A stretch of DNA of 64,000 nucleotides, from assembly GCF_005893125.1 (NCBI RefSeq), contig NZ_VCJS01000013.1, positions 1-64,000 on the forward strand. Direction: 5' to 3'. The notes under the pieces were generated by a model. That model was not told the DNA's origin. It did not search any database and was given only the letters and a program-made list of their open reading frames with translations. Positions 1 to 8,251 of the stretch are shown here, one piece after another; positions within the stretch are counted from its first letter, which is position 1; every line of letters begins with the position of its first letter. Made by a program: the position numbers and the translations under genes. The DNA comes from Nonomuraea basaltis. Lineage in GTDB: Bacteria; Actinomycetota; Actinomycetes; Streptosporangiales; Streptosporangiaceae.

Positions 1-1031
1 GAGGTCAGCGTTCCGTCGGCGCTCAGGCCGAGCCGGGGCCGGCGGGCGCCGGGAGGAGGCCAGGTGGAGAACTGCTTCCAGCCGGCGCCCGCGCCGGGGC
101 CGGGGATCTCGTAGGAGGTGACCTTGGCGGCCGGCAGGGGCGCGTCCCGGCGTCCGGTGAGCCAGCGGTCCCACCAGGCGAGGTACGCGCCGTTGCCGGG
201 GTCGGCGTGCTGGCCGGACGGCCATCCGTGCTGCCAGGGGCCGGCGACCAGCCAGACGTTGCCGGGGCGGGCCTGGAAGTTCTCCACCATGGCGGCCCGG
301 TATCTGTCGTACCAGCCGGCGATCTCCAGGACGGGGATGTCGAGGTCTTTCCAGCGGGCCTTGACGCTGCGCTCGCGCCAGAAGTCGTCGTAGAGCGGGT
401 GCTGCGCGTAGGTGACCAGCGTGCCGGGGGCGACGGCGCGCTGCCAGTCGCGGATCCGGGCCGAGTAGATGCCGCCGCGGTAGATGGTGTTCTCGTACCA
501 GTCGCTGATCCCGTCCACGGGGATGATCGCGGCGAGGTGGGGTGGCTTGTTCATCGCCACCAGGAGCGAGGAGTGGCCGCCGTAGCTGACGCCGGTCTGC
601 CCGATCTTGCCGGTGGACCACGGCTGGGCGGCCAGCCACTCGATGAGGTCGTAGTTGTCGCGTTGCTCCTGCGCGCTGAACGGATCGAGCCGGCCGGGGG
701 AGTCGCCCGAGCCGCGGGCGTTGCACACGGCGGCGTGGTAGCCGCGGGTGACGAAGTAGGCGGCCGCGCGGCCCTGCGCTTCCAGCTGGTTGTAGGCGTT
801 GTAGTCGTACACGATCACCGGGAAGCGGCCGTCGGCGTCGGGCCGGTGCAGGTCGCAGGCCAGGTGGCCGCCGTCGCGCAGTGGCACCGACACGCGCTCG
901 GTACGCACTCCGTATGTGGCGGGCCGGTCGTAGGAGAAGAACGGGTCGGTTTCGGCGCGGGCGGGCTGGTGCGGGGTGAGGGGGAGCGCCAGGGCGGCGG
1001 ACAGGGCGGCGGCGATCCTGCCGTACTTCAT
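1..1031 (-). CDS. CocE/NonD-family alpha/beta hydrolase, C-terminus outside window
   Basis: The first 343 residues are visible and the gene runs off the left edge. An N-terminal secretion signal (MKYGRIAAALSAALALPL, then PARAE) is followed by an X-Pro dipeptidyl-peptidase S15/CocE type alpha/beta-hydrolase core. Features seen are the early VSVPLRDGGHLACDLHRP strand, the CNARGSGDS oxyanion region and the nucleophile elbow GVSYGG. The family hydrolyses esters or acyl-peptide bonds; the substrate is not evident. It starts 10 bp after the CitMHS transporter stop, so it is the second gene of that operon and probably shares LysR control. A secreted esterase releasing a carboxylate imported by the transporter is an inference. 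Confidence 0.8.
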   Translation of the reverse strand, partial: MKYGRIAAALSAALALPLTPHQPARAETDPFFSYDRPATYGVRTERVSVPLRDGGHLACDLHRPDADGRFPVIVYDYNAYNQLEAQGRAAAYFVTRGYHAAVCNARGSGDSPGRLDPFSAQEQRDNYDLIEWLAAQPWSTGKIGQTGVSYGGHSSLLVAMNKPPHLAAIIPVDGISDWYENTIYRGGIYSARIRDWQRAVAPGTLVTYAQHPLYDDFWRERSVKARWKDLDIPVLEIAGWYDRYRAAMVENFQARPGNVWLVAGPWQHGWPSGQHADPGNGAYLAWWDRWLTGRRDAPLPAAKVTSYEIPGPGAGAGWKQFSTWPPPGARRPRLGLSADGTLT

Positions 1032-1041
1032 GGGGGACTCC

Positions 1042-2346
1042 TCAGAGCGAGATGGCGCCGGTCACGAGCGCGGCCACGGTCATGACCAGGGTGGTGGCGA
1101 ACGCCCAGCCGAAGATGAAGCGCTGGTGCCGGCCGAGTTGCACGCCGCTCATGCCGACGAGGATGAACGTCGCGGCGGTGAGCGGGCTGAGCGGGAAGCC
1201 GGTGGTCATCTGGCCGAGGATCGCGGCCCGGGCGATCTCGGCGGACTCGATGCCGAAGCCGCCGGCGGTCTGGGCCAGCACCGGGAGCACACCGAAGTAG
1301 TAGGCGTCGGGGGTGAAGACCAGGCTGAGCGGCATGCCCGTGACCGCGACCAGCACCGGCAGGTGGCCGCCGAAGGAGTCGGGGATGATGTTCACGAACG
1401 CGGTGGCCATCTCGTTGATCATCTTGGTGCCGGTGAGGATGCCGGTGAAGACGCCCGCCGCGAAGATCATCGTGGTGACCAGGACCACGCTCTTGGCGTG
1501 CCGGTCGAGCAGCTCCTGCTGCTTCTCCCAGGTGGGGTGGTTGACCAGCACGGCGATCGCGAAGCCGAGCACGAACAGCACCGGCAGCGGCATCGCCTGC
1601 AGCACCAGCCCGACCAGCAGCGCGACGGTCAGCGCCAGGTTGAAGGCGGTCAGGGCCGGGTGCCTGCGCTCCGGGGCCCGGGGCGTCCCTGGGCCGTCGC
1701 CGACGACCTGCGGTTGCGGGGGCAGGGTCACCGTGCCGAGGCGGCGGCGTTCCCGCAGGCCGATCAGGCACGACGCCACCAGCACCCAGGCGATGCCGGC
1801 GGCCATCGCGGGCAGGACCGGGGTGAACACCTGCGAGCTGTCCAGCTTCAGCACCGCCATGGCGCGGGCGGTGGGGCCGCCCCAGGGGATCATGTTCATC
1901 ACGCCCGCGCCGAGGCAGACGACGCCGGTGAGCACCAGTGGGCTCATGCCGAGCCGTTTGTAGACGGGCAGCAGGGCGGAGACGGTGATGAGGAAGGTCG
2001 AGGCGCCGTCGCCGTCCAGGGCCACGCACATGGTGATGACCGCCGTGCCCACGGCGATCCGCAGCGGGTCGTCCTTGGCCACCCGCAGGATGCCGCGGAT
2101 CAGCGGATCGAACAGCCCTGTGTCCATCATCAGGCTGAAGTAGAGCACCGCGAAAGCGATCATGATGCCGGTCGGCGCCACCTTGGCCAGCCCGTTGAGG
2201 ATCATCGGCCCCATGTCGGCGGCGAACCCGCCGGCCACCGCGGTCAGCACCGGCACCAGCACCAGCGCGGTGAGGACCGAGACGCGCCTGGTCATGGTGA
2301 GCACCAGGAACAGGCCGATGGTGAGAAAGCCCAGGAGCGCGATCAT
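1042..2346 (-). CDS. CitMHS-family citrate/dicarboxylate:cation symporter
   Basis: The protein has 434 residues and about a dozen hydrophobic segments. It fits the CitMHS family (metal-citrate:H+ symporters), with the motif ALDGDGASTFLITVSALLP and the later MIPWGGPTARA stretch. It acts in the cytoplasmic membrane. The ATG at 2346 is chosen because AAAAGGA lies just upstream and the protein then begins at the first membrane helix (MIALLGFLTIGLFLVL). It is divergent from the LysR gene, with a LysR-type box 83 nt upstream of the start. The CoA-transferase/CitE-like operon on the other side of lysR suggests the imported acid is activated to a CoA ester and cleaved. Citrate itself is not proven as substrate. 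Confidence 0.85.
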   Translation of the reverse strand: MIALLGFLTIGLFLVLTMTRRVSVLTALVLVPVLTAVAGGFAADMGPMILNGLAKVAPTGIMIAFAVLYFSLMMDTGLFDPLIRGILRVAKDDPLRIAVGTAVITMCVALDGDGASTFLITVSALLPVYKRLGMSPLVLTGVVCLGAGVMNMIPWGGPTARAMAVLKLDSSQVFTPVLPAMAAGIAWVLVASCLIGLRERRRLGTVTLPPQPQVVGDGPGTPRAPERRHPALTAFNLALTVALLVGLVLQAMPLPVLFVLGFAIAVLVNHPTWEKQQELLDRHAKSVVLVTTMIFAAGVFTGILTGTKMINEMATAFVNIIPDSFGGHLPVLVAVTGMPLSLVFTPDAYYFGVLPVLAQTAGGFGIESAEIARAAILGQMTTGFPLSPLTAATFILVGMSGVQLGRHQRFIFGWAFATTLVMTVAALVTGAISL

Positions 2347-2429
2347 CGGGGTCCTTTTCTTTCGGGAGGTTACGGAGAAGTTTCCGAGCGCCGACCTTTC
2401 ACGTCCACCATCAAAAGTGGATTTATCCA

Positions 2430-2442
2430 TGCGTTATGCGCA
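2430..2442. promoter_or_regulatory. LysR-type T-N11-A box, divergent side
   Basis: TGCGTTATGCGCA is an interrupted palindrome (TGCG, 5 nt, CGCA) with the T-N11-A spacing of LysR-family sites. It lies 12 bp before the lysR ATG and 83 nt from the CitMHS start. A related 13-mer occurs at 3382-3394. Confidence 0.6.
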
Positions 2443-2454
2443 ACAGTTGCTTCC

Positions 2455-3381
2455 ATGGAAGCCAGCCTCCGGCAGCTCGCCGCCTACGTCGCCGTCGCCA
2501 AGGCGGCAAGTTTCACCGCCGCGGCCGCCCAGTTGCATGTCTCGCAGTCGACGTTGAGCCGCGCCGTGGCCGACCTGGAGCGCGTGCTCGGCGTCCGCCT
2601 GCTGGCGCGCGACACCCGCAACGTGCAGCTCACCGCGGCGGGCCAGGAGACCCTGCGGGTGGCCGAGCAGATCGTCGGCGCCCACCGGTCGGGCATGAAA
2701 GAGCTGCAGCGCTACCTGCTCGGCGAGTCGGGCATGGTGGCCGTGGCCACCCTGCCCTCGGTCGCGGCCGTGCTGCTGCCACGCATGATCTCCGCCTTCA
2801 GGGGCCAGCGCCCGCTCGTGACCGTCCGCATCATGGACGGGCTCGAACGGGCCGTGCTCGGCAAGGTGCTGTCCGGCGACGCCGACTTCGCCATCACCAC
2901 GGTCGGCGCGCCGTCGGATCGGCTCGAACACCGCCCGCTGATCCGCGACCGCTTCCACGCGGTGCTGCCGGAGGGGCACTCGCTCGCCGACTGCGACGAG
3001 GTCGCCTGGGAGGACCTGGCCGCCGAGCCGTTCCTGGCCGTGGGGCCGCAGTCCAGTGTCCGCAGGCTCACGGACGCGGCGTTCGCCCAGGCGGGCGCCG
3101 AGGTGACGCTCGCGGCGGAGGCGAGCAACGTGGCGACGGTGGGCGGCCTGGTCGCCGCCGGGCTCGGCGTGTCCGCGATGCCCGCCCTGGTGCTGCCGCT
3201 CCTGGGACCCGGGCACATCTTGCACCGCCCGCTGGTCGGCCCCGTGGTCGAGCGGCGACTGGACGTCGTGGTCCGGGCGCGGCGGACCCTGCCGGTCGCT
3301 GCGGCCGCGTTCCTCGACCTGCTGGAGGAGTCCCGTACTCGGGCGCTGGACGTGCCTGTGGGCGCCTCCTGGGTTGACTAA
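2455..3381 (+). CDS. LysR-family transcriptional regulator
   Basis: The protein has 308 residues with an N-terminal winged HTH (about 1-60: LRQLAAYVAVAKAASFTAAA, then HVSQSTLSRAVADLE) and a periplasmic-binding-like effector domain (about 90-300). The start ATG has no clear Shine-Dalgarno but agrees with the family N-terminus; the open frame extends far upstream as a GC-rich artefact. It sits between two gene sets transcribed away from or after it and is flanked by two similar T-N11-A boxes. It is the likely regulator of both the CitMHS-hydrolase and the CoA-transferase-CitE operons, probably with a carboxylic acid or its CoA ester as effector (inference). Confidence 0.92.
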   Translation: MEASLRQLAAYVAVAKAASFTAAAAQLHVSQSTLSRAVADLERVLGVRLLARDTRNVQLTAAGQETLRVAEQIVGAHRSGMKELQRYLLGESGMVAVATLPSVAAVLLPRMISAFRGQRPLVTVRIMDGLERAVLGKVLSGDADFAITTVGAPSDRLEHRPLIRDRFHAVLPEGHSLADCDEVAWEDLAAEPFLAVGPQSSVRRLTDAAFAQAGAEVTLAAEASNVATVGGLVAAGLGVSAMPALVLPLLGPGHILHRPLVGPVVERRLDVVVRARRTLPVAAAAFLDLLEESRTRALDVPVGASWVD

Positions 3382-3394
3382 TGCGTTAATAGCA
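3382..3394. promoter_or_regulatory. LysR-type T-N11-A box before the CoA-transferase operon
   Basis: TGCGTTAATAGCA (inside ATGC-N7-GCAT) begins with the same TGCGTTA as the box at 2430 and lies 84 nt before the GTG of the CoA transferase. That spacing almost equals the 83 nt on the CitMHS side. Confidence 0.6.
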
Positions 3395-3478
3395 TGAATT
3401 TATCGATTTTTTGTGCTGGACCCGCATTTCTTCGCCTGGGCAGGATGACATGGAGCCCGACAGGACGAAGGAGCATGC

Positions 3479-4684
3479 GTGGCCTCTGAACAACAGCGAG
3501 GGCAGTTGTGCGGCTTGAAGGTGGTGGAGTTCGCCCACGTGGTCGCCGGGCCGCTGGCCGGCTCCATGCTCGCCGACCAGGGCGCGGACGTGGTGCACGT
3601 GGAACCCCCGGGCGTCGGCGACGCCGCCCGGGCGATGGGTCCCACGCGCGACGGCGTGCCGCTGTGGTTCAAGGTCGCCGGCCGGAACAAGCGCTCCGTC
3701 ACCCTGGACTTGCACGACTCCGGCGGCCGGCAGGTCGCGCACCGGCTGGTGGCCTGGGCCGACGTCGTGATCGTCACGCTCCGGCCGGGCCGGCTGCGGA
3801 CCTGGGAGCTCGACTGGGAGGCCGTGCACCGGATCAACCCCAAGGCCGTCCTGCTGCAGATCTCCGGATTCGGCGCGACCTCGTCGCAGGCCGACGCCCC
3901 AGGATTCGGGAAGGTCGGCGAGGCCAGGAGCGGCGTGGTGCACCTGACCGGGTTCCCGGACGGCCCTCCCGTGCACACCGGGTTCTCCCACGGCGACGCG
4001 GTGACCGGCCTGATGGGCGCCTACGCCATACTCGCCGCCCTGCACCGCCGGGCGCACGACCCCGGCTTCGACGGCGAGTGGATCGACCTCGCCCTCTTCG
4101 AGCCCCTGTTCCGGCTCGTCGAATGGCAGGTCATCGCCCATGACCAGCTCGGCGTCGTCCCCGGTAGATCCGGCAACCAGCTCGCCGTCGCCCCCGCCGC
4201 CGTGATCAACACCTACCTGTCCCGCGACGGCGACTGGATCACCGTGACCTCCGCGACCCTCCGCTCCGTGCTGAACGTCGTCCGCCTCCTGGGCCTGCCC
4301 GAGGAGGACTATGCCACCACCCTGCAGCAGCTCGCCGGACGGGAACGGCTGGACCAGGGGCTCCGCGCCTGGGTGGCGGCCCGCGAGACCGGCGAGTGCC
4401 TGCGGGCCTTCGCCGAGGCCGAGGTGGTCGCCTCCCGCGTCTTCACCGCCGCGGACATCGCCGCCGACCCCGTCTACGCCGAACGCGGCGACATCGTCAC
4501 CGTCGACGACCCCGACCTCGGCCCCGTCCGCATGCAGGCCGCCCTCCCGCACTTCCACCAGGAGCCCGGGCACATCTGGCGCACCGGGCCCGCGCTCGGG
4601 CAGGACAACGACCTCGTCTACCGCGACTGGCTCGGGCTCGGCACGGAGGAGATCGCGGACTTGGAGAAGCGCGGTGTCATCTGA
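3479..4684 (+). CDS. CaiB/BaiF family (class III) CoA-transferase
   Basis: The protein has 401 residues, normal for the family. The N-terminus (LKVVEFAHVVAGPLAGSMLA, GADVVHVEPP) and the segment HGDAVTGLMGAYAILAALH are typical. Asp173 matches the catalytic aspartate that forms the glutamyl/aspartyl anhydride in formyl-CoA transferase relatives. It moves CoA between carboxylic acids in the cytoplasm. The start is GTG with GAAGGAG five bases upstream. It overlaps the CitE-like gene by 11 bp, so the pair is translationally coupled. The likely role is activation of the acid imported by CitMHS, before cleavage by the lyase; succinyl-CoA:citramalate or itaconate-type transferases are possible parallels. 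Confidence 0.9.
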   Translation: MASEQQRGQLCGLKVVEFAHVVAGPLAGSMLADQGADVVHVEPPGVGDAARAMGPTRDGVPLWFKVAGRNKRSVTLDLHDSGGRQVAHRLVAWADVVIVTLRPGRLRTWELDWEAVHRINPKAVLLQISGFGATSSQADAPGFGKVGEARSGVVHLTGFPDGPPVHTGFSHGDAVTGLMGAYAILAALHRRAHDPGFDGEWIDLALFEPLFRLVEWQVIAHDQLGVVPGRSGNQLAVAPAAVINTYLSRDGDWITVTSATLRSVLNVVRLLGLPEEDYATTLQQLAGRERLDQGLRAWVAARETGECLRAFAEAEVVASRVFTAADIAADPVYAERGDIVTVDDPDLGPVRMQAALPHFHQEPGHIWRTGPALGQDNDLVYRDWLGLGTEEIADLEKRGVI

Positions 4685-5549
4685 CCGGCCCCAGCTGCGC
4701 TCCCTGCTCTTCGTCCCGGGGACCAGAACCGAGTGGCTCGCCAAGGCGGCGGCCGCGGGGGCCGACGCGGCCATCCTCGACCTCGAGGACGCGGTCCCGC
4801 CCGCGGAGAAACCCGCCGCCCGCGCCCGCGTGGCCGACGCCGTCGCGAACGCGAGCGGCGACATGGCCATCCTCGTCCGCATCAACCCCCTCGACGGCTG
4901 GGCGGCCGCCGAGGACCTGCGCGCCGTCACGCACGCCGGCCTGTCCGGGGTGGTCGTGCCCAAGATCGGCGGGCCGGCGGACGTGCTTGTGGCCGATCGG
5001 CTCCTGACCTGGTGCGAACGCGAACACGGCCTGCCCGAAGGGCATCTCGCCCTGGTGCCGCTGCTGGAGAGCGCCGCCGCGCTGCGGGAGGCGTACGAGA
5101 TCGGCCGGGCCGCCCCCCGCGTCGCCTACCTGGGCGCGGTCACCGGCAAGGGCGGCGACGTCGAGCGCGCGATCGGCTACCGCTGGAGCCGCGAGGGCGC
5201 CGAGACCCTGGCCCTGCGCTCCCGTGTCCTGCTGGACGTCCGGGCGGCGGGAGTGCCGTGCCCGGTTGCCGGCCTGTGGACCGGCGTCGGCGACCTGGAG
5301 GGGTTGCGGGCGTTCGCGGAGCAGAACCGCTCGCTCGGCTACGACGGCATGATGGCCATCCACCCCTCTCACGTCCCCGTGATCAACGAGGTGTACTCGC
5401 CTGGTCCCGAGGAGCTCGCCCGCTACGAGCGGCTGATCGCCGCGGTGGAGGAGGCGCGGGCGCGCGGCGCCGGGGCGATCGCGTTCGAGGGGGAGATGGT
5501 GGACGAGGCCATGGCGGGCAGAGCCCGAGCCGCCCTCGAACGCCGTTGA
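4674..5549 (+). CDS. HpcH/HpaI aldolase/CitE-family acyl-CoA lyase
   Basis: The protein has 291 residues in the CitE/citramalyl-CoA/malyl-CoA lyase superfamily, a TIM barrel using Mg2+. Visible motifs are RSLLFVPGTRTEW, the metal-site strand ILDLEDAVPP (about 34-43), VRINPLDGW, and the C-terminal GYDGMMAIHPSHV. The GTG start lies inside the end of the CoA-transferase gene (11 bp overlap), with no independent promoter. It would split the CoA ester made by that transferase, for example (S)-citramalyl-CoA into acetyl-CoA and pyruvate. The family, not the exact substrate, is certain. A longer upstream open frame is only the shadow of the transferase gene. Confidence 0.88.
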   Translation: MSSDRPQLRSLLFVPGTRTEWLAKAAAAGADAAILDLEDAVPPAEKPAARARVADAVANASGDMAILVRINPLDGWAAAEDLRAVTHAGLSGVVVPKIGGPADVLVADRLLTWCEREHGLPEGHLALVPLLESAAALREAYEIGRAAPRVAYLGAVTGKGGDVERAIGYRWSREGAETLALRSRVLLDVRAAGVPCPVAGLWTGVGDLEGLRAFAEQNRSLGYDGMMAIHPSHVPVINEVYSPGPEELARYERLIAAVEEARARGAGAIAFEGEMVDEAMAGRARAALERR

Positions 5550-5718
5550 GGTTCGGACCAAATTGTGCCCCTTCGAGTCCGTGCAGGCTGTGGTCCAGGT
5601 GGACCCAGATCGTCTCCTCGTCCTTGGCGCCGGCGTGCCGCCCGGGCCGCCGGAACCCGTGGGCGCAGCCGCCTTCGAACCGTGACCTTGCGGCACCTTC
5701 CGAGCGCCGTGACCGGGA

Positions 5719-5724
5719 TAGGCT
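5719..5724 (+). promoter_or_regulatory. -10 element suggesting a leaderless kinase mRNA
   Basis: TAGGCT ends 6 bases before the GTG of the kinase gene and there is no Shine-Dalgarno. Transcription starting at or next to the GTG, as in many actinobacterial leaderless mRNAs, is inferred. The rest of 5550-5730 shows nothing I can name. Confidence 0.4.
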
Positions 5725-5730
5725 CGGCCT

Positions 5731-7236
5731 GTGCCCACCTACGTCGCCGTGGACCTCGGGGCCGAGAGCGGACGGGTGCTCGCGGGTGAGTTCGATGGCG
5801 AGCGTCTCGTGGTGAGCGAGGCCCACCGCTTTCCCAATGTGCCGGTCCGCGTTCTCGGCGGTCTCCACTGGGACGTTCTGCGCCTGCTGGCGGAGGCGCG
5901 TGCCGGGATCGGGCGCGTCGCCGGCGAGCGCCGGGTCGTCAGCGTGGGTGTGGACGCGTGGGGCAACGACTTCGGGCTGCTCGACCGCGACCGGCGGCTC
6001 GTGGCCAACCCCCGGCACCATCGCGACCCCTACACCGTGGGCCTGACTTCCCTGGTCTCCTCTCAGGAGCAGTATGAGGTGACGGGGGTGCAGCCGCTGC
6101 CCATCAACACGTCGTGCCAGCTGCTCGCGCACGCCGGGTCGTCGCTGCTGGACGCCGCCGATCGGCTGGTGATGTTACCGGACCTGTTCACGCTCTGGCT
6201 GAGCGGCGAGACGCTCACCGAGCGGACGATCGCGAGCACCAGCCAGCTCCTGGACGCCCGGACCGGCCGCTGGGCCGGCGACCTCATCGCCCGGCTCGGG
6301 CTGCCGTCGCGTCTGTTCGGCGGGGAAATCGTCGAGCCTGGCACGGTCGCCGGGCCGCTGCGGGACGAATCCGGCCGGCCAGGCGAGGCCGTCGTGGTCG
6401 CCGTGGCCGGTCATGACACCGCGTCGGCGGTTGCGGCGCTCCCCGTCGTCTCCGGTTCGAGCGGCTCCTCTGGCGCAGTCGGGTACGTCTCGTGCGGCAC
6501 GTGGTCGCTCGTCGGTGTGGAGACGGCCGAGCCCATCACCACCCCAGAGTCCCGGCTCGCCGGGTTCACCAATGAGGGTGGCGTGCTCGGCACCGTGCGG
6601 TTCCTGCGCAATCTCAACGGTCTTTGGCTGCTCCAGGAGTGCCGCCGAGCTTGGGGGACCGGCGCTTCGTATGCCGACCTGGTCGCCGAGGCCGAGGCTG
6701 CGCCGGCCTTCGGCCCGCTGATTGATCCCACCCACCTGGGCTTCCTGAAGCCGGAGGACATGCCGGCACAAGTCGCGGCGTTCTGCCGTGCGACGGGCCA
6801 GCCGGTGCCCGAGGGCAGGGCCGCGATGGTGCGATGCATCCTGGAGAGCCTGGCGTGCTCCTACCGCCTGGTCCTGGAGCAGGCCGAGGAGCTGACCGGC
6901 CGCCCGGTGGAGGCTGTACACCTCGTCGGCGGCGGTGCCGCCAGCGACATGCTCTGCCGGCTCACGGCGAACATCGGCAGGCGGCCCGTGCTCGCGGGGC
7001 CGGTCGAGGCGACCGGTATCGGCAACCTCCTCGTCCAGGTCATGGCCCACGGGGGCATCGGTTCTCTCGGAGAGCTGCGCGAGGTGGTCCACCGGTCGTA
7101 CCCGCCCCGGACATACCTGCCGGACAGTGAGCGCGAGCCGTACGATGCGACGTATGTCCGGTTCCACCAATTGACCGCTGTTGACAACTTCTGGAGTAAA
7201 GTAGCCTCCCAGAGGTGCCCGACCATAGATGAGTGA
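5731..7236 (+). CDS. rhaB: FGGY carbohydrate kinase, rhamnulokinase-like
   Basis: The protein has 501 residues with the FGGY actin-like fold. The N-terminal phosphate motif VDLGAESGRV, the pair GVDAWGNDFGLLD and the catalytic-base region VAGHDTASAVAAL (Asp in GHD) are seen. SCGTWSLVGVE and VHLVGGGAASDMLCRLTAN complete the ATP site. The GAESGR variant and YTVGL-like substrate loop fit rhamnulokinase, which phosphorylates L-rhamnulose; other ketoses or L-fuculose cannot be excluded. No rhamnose isomerase or rhamnulose-1-phosphate aldolase lies in the window. The last residues overlap the DeoR gene by 8 bp. Confidence 0.85.
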   Translation: MPTYVAVDLGAESGRVLAGEFDGERLVVSEAHRFPNVPVRVLGGLHWDVLRLLAEARAGIGRVAGERRVVSVGVDAWGNDFGLLDRDRRLVANPRHHRDPYTVGLTSLVSSQEQYEVTGVQPLPINTSCQLLAHAGSSLLDAADRLVMLPDLFTLWLSGETLTERTIASTSQLLDARTGRWAGDLIARLGLPSRLFGGEIVEPGTVAGPLRDESGRPGEAVVVAVAGHDTASAVAALPVVSGSSGSSGAVGYVSCGTWSLVGVETAEPITTPESRLAGFTNEGGVLGTVRFLRNLNGLWLLQECRRAWGTGASYADLVAEAEAAPAFGPLIDPTHLGFLKPEDMPAQVAAFCRATGQPVPEGRAAMVRCILESLACSYRLVLEQAEELTGRPVEAVHLVGGGAASDMLCRLTANIGRRPVLAGPVEATGIGNLLVQVMAHGGIGSLGELREVVHRSYPPRTYLPDSEREPYDATYVRFHQLTAVDNFWSKVASQRCPTIDE

Positions 7237-8014
7237 GCCCGGTCCCATGCTGATCGCAGAGCGGCGACGCCGCATCCTGGAGCACGTGCATGAGCACGGG
7301 TATGCCTCGTTCCGGGAGCTGGCCGGCGCGCTCGGCACCTCGGAGTCCACTGTCCGGCGGGACCTGCGGTCGCTGGTCGGCGAGGGACTGCTGGACGCCA
7401 CTCGGGGTGGCGTGACTCGGCCCGTCTTCCCCGCGGTGTCGCGTCCGGCCTCCGCGGACGCGGTGGCGGCCGAGCGCGAGGCCATCGCCGCCCACGCCGC
7501 GACGCTCGTGGAGCCCGGCACCGCCGTCCTGCTCGGTCCCGGGCGCACCACCGCGGCGCTGGCCCGTCGGCTCGCCGAGCTGCCGGCCCTCACCGTCGTC
7601 ACCAACTCCACCATGGTGGTCGAGGCGCTCATGGACGCGCCCCACGTCGAAGTCGTCGCGGTGGGCGGCACGCTGCGCCGGTCCATCCACGCCTTCGTGG
7701 GGCCGATCACCGAGCAGCACCTGGCGGGCCTGCGTGGCGCGCAGACCTTCCTGTCGGGCGACGGCGTCACCCCCGAGAGGGGACTGACCACGCCCAACGT
7801 CTTCGCCGCCGCCACCGACCAGGCCCTCGCCGCGGCCGGCCGCGAGGTCGTCGTCCTCGCCGACCACTCCAAGATCGGTCATGACACGATGTGCCAGACC
7901 GTGTCCACCGAGCGTATGAGCGTCCTGGTCACAGACCCGAAGGCGGACTCCGTCATGGTGGACCGGCTTGTCGGCGCACAGGTCGACGTCCACATTGCTG
8001 ACATGAACCGATGA
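7229..8014 (+). CDS. DeoR-family transcriptional regulator
   Basis: The protein has 261 residues: an N-terminal HTH (ERRRRILEHVHEHGYASFRE, TSESTVRRDLRSL) and a DeoR sugar-phosphate sensor domain with the motif GGTLRR and LADHSKIG. Two starts are possible: ATG 7229, overlapping the kinase end, or ATG 7247 (MLIAERR), which matches the usual family N-terminus. It probably senses a phosphorylated sugar made by the adjacent kinase and controls the transporter operon that begins 237 bp downstream (inference). Confidence 0.9.
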   Translation: MSEPGPMLIAERRRRILEHVHEHGYASFRELAGALGTSESTVRRDLRSLVGEGLLDATRGGVTRPVFPAVSRPASADAVAAEREAIAAHAATLVEPGTAVLLGPGRTTAALARRLAELPALTVVTNSTMVVEALMDAPHVEVVAVGGTLRRSIHAFVGPITEQHLAGLRGAQTFLSGDGVTPERGLTTPNVFAAATDQALAAAGREVVVLADHSKIGHDTMCQTVSTERMSVLVTDPKADSVMVDRLVGAQVDVHIADMNR

Positions 8015-8034
8015 GTTCTGACGTGAACTGACAT
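7998..8034. repeat. Direct repeats CTGACRTGAAC at helical spacing
   Basis: CTGACATGAAC (7998-8008) and CTGACGTGAAC (8018-8028) are 20 bp apart, followed 10 bp later by CTGACAT (8028-8034). They overlap the deoR stop and lie upstream of the transporter promoter. DeoR proteins often bind short direct repeats, so an operator is possible. Confidence 0.35.
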
Positions 8035-8147
8035 CTTTTCTGGGTCGCATAACGAGTCAGCAACGCTCATCCTCTGCCGTTGTCGCATATGACCAGCTTG
8101 CAGGCATCCACGCGGCCTGCTGCTGCACGTTGTCCTGGCGACGGATA

Positions 8148-8178
8148 TTGACACATCGGTGACCGCCGTGGCTATCAT
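8148..8178 (+). promoter_or_regulatory. Promoter of the double ABC operon
   Basis: TTGACA (8148-8153) and TATCAT (8173-8178) are separated by 19 nt, slightly long. The binding-protein ATG is 73 nt downstream of the -10. Confidence 0.45.
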
Positions 8179-8251
8179 CCTCTCAACTTCCTGTCAAAAT
8201 AATGCAAATCATGGCAGGCGGTGCTCGTTCCCTCGGAGGGAGGGTCACTTG

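Noticed and set aside
976-2454. Long N-terminal extension of the LysR frame
   Set aside because: It is antisense to the CitMHS gene and lacks homology; the HTH begins at ATG 2455.
5550-5730. Minus-strand frame with the words EETIWVHLDHSLHGLEG before the kinase
   Set aside because: No start, ribosome site or recognisable family; it may be a relic but cannot be supported.
7171-7207. Promoter-like TTGACA and TAGCCT inside the kinase gene end
   Set aside because: The spacing is only 15 nt and the other pairings are worse; not strong enough to claim a deoR promoter.
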